From: an uncultured Eubacteriales bacterium | Lineage (GTDB): Bacteria > Bacillota > Clostridia > TANB77 > CAG-508 | Assembly: GCA_902760765.1 (NCBI GenBank) | Contig: CACWHO010000039.1 | Location: forward strand, 1-5,752 | Direction: 5' to 3' | DNA length: 5,752 nt | In this document: one piece after another, positions 5,395 through 5,752 of the stretch | Layout of the letters: every line of letters begins with the position of its first letter | Numbering within the stretch: the first letter of the stretch is position 1 | Notes under the pieces: model-generated | What the model was told of the DNA's origin: nothing | Databases searched by the model: none | The model's input: only the letters and a program-made list of their open reading frames with translations | Made by a program: the position numbers and the translations under genes

Positions 5395-5752
5395 TACAAT
5401 TATTCCTAATATAATTCTATATATAGCAAATATTTTAAAGCTTCCCTTTTTCAAATAATTTAATAAGAATTTTATAACTAGCATTCCAACTACAAAACTT
5501 GATAATACACCAACAACAAATGCTGGGCTAAATACAAAATCTTTTAAATCAAAAATTGCAGCTGCTGCTACAACTGGTGCTGAAAGTAAAAATGAATATT
5601 TTGCAGCTGATTCTCTCTCAATTCCCATTCCTCTTCCAACTGTCATTGTAATCCCTGACCTAGAAACTCCAGGAAAAGCTGCTGCAATTGCTTGTGACAT
5701 TGCAATCCATAATGCTTGTTTAAAAGTTATATCTTCATATTTAATTTTTGAT
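5368..5752 (-). CDS. uppP: UppP, undecaprenyl-diphosphatase, C-terminal half (5' end off window)
   Basis: UppP (BacA) is a membrane enzyme that removes one phosphate from undecaprenyl diphosphate, recycling the lipid carrier for peptidoglycan and other wall polymers. Extra copies give bacitracin tolerance. The frame is open to the window edge, giving about 127 codons of a protein usually 260-280 long. The visible part starts near ITFKQALWIAMSQAIA and contains the signature PGVSRSG, whose Arg is catalytic in the family. It then shows the conserved ESAAKYSFLLSAPV. Further hydrophobic segments follow, ending in the family's FAIYRIILGI region. The ATG at 5700 is an internal Met, since conserved family sequence continues upstream of it. 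The first glutamate-rich active-site motif lies outside the window. It is convergent with the VWA gene, and its stop TAA is at 5368-5370. Confidence 0.92.
   Translation of the reverse strand, partial: SKIKYEDITFKQALWIAMSQAIAAAFPGVSRSGITMTVGRGMGIERESAAKYSFLLSAPVVAAAAIFDLKDFVFSPAFVVGVLSSFVVGMLVIKFLLNYLKKGSFKIFAIYRIILGIIVIGLCITRL

Noticed and set aside
5368..5700. Complete 110-residue membrane protein starting at the ATG at 5700
   Set aside because: The frame continues upstream to the window edge with conserved UppP sequence (ITFKQALWIA), so the ATG is internal and the gene is partial.
1..5752. Recoded UGA (genetic code 4), prompted by the extreme AT content
   Set aside because: No in-frame TGA is seen in any gene, conserved tryptophans use TGG, and every stop is TAA. 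The window gives no evidence for recoding.

Overview
The window is a 5.75 kb piece of a very AT-rich bacterial chromosome. It carries six protein genes: four complete and one cut by each window edge. The gene set (TsaB-RimI pair, YlmH, DXS of the non-mevalonate isoprenoid pathway, an LPxTG surface protein with a von Willebrand A domain, and UppP) points to a low-GC Gram-positive, Bacillota-type organism. The LPATG sorting signal and purine-rich Shine-Dalgarno sites support this. All six stop codons are TAA and tryptophan is TGG, so nothing suggests a recoded UGA. I cannot place it below phylum; an uncultured Clostridia or Bacilli lineage is a guess.

Layout. Bases 2-872 (+) hold the C-terminal half of tsaB followed by rimI, closed by a strong hairpin terminator at 940-982. 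Bases 981-3721 (-) hold dxs and then ylmH, separated by a 158-base gap. That gap contains a long, nearly perfect palindrome with a GC-rich loop (1825-1936). dxs is divergent from the next gene across about 140 bases (3722-3861) that contain candidate promoters on both strands and a 10-bp dyad between them. Bases 3862-5274 (+) encode a 470-residue secreted, probably sortase-anchored VWA protein ending at a hairpin terminator (5286-5315). Bases 5368-5752 (-) encode the C-terminal half of UppP and run off the right edge.

How the genes fit together. tsaB and rimI belong to translation maintenance: t6A37 tRNA modification and S18 N-acetylation. ylmH is an S4-domain RNA-binding protein linked to ribosome-associated quality control. 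dxs starts isoprenoid synthesis, which ends in undecaprenyl phosphate, and uppP regenerates that carrier. The VWA protein lies between them and would be attached to the wall made with that carrier. This is a loose thematic link, not evidence of an operon, because the strands alternate.

No clearly new system is visible. The least explained structure is the palindrome at 1825-1936, together with the shortened DXS C-terminus right beside it. The next most interesting item is the VWA protein, whose VWA domain appears to be inserted into a split DUF11-like beta domain. No gene-free stretch exceeds 300 bases. I saw no tRNA, rRNA, CRISPR array or transposase.
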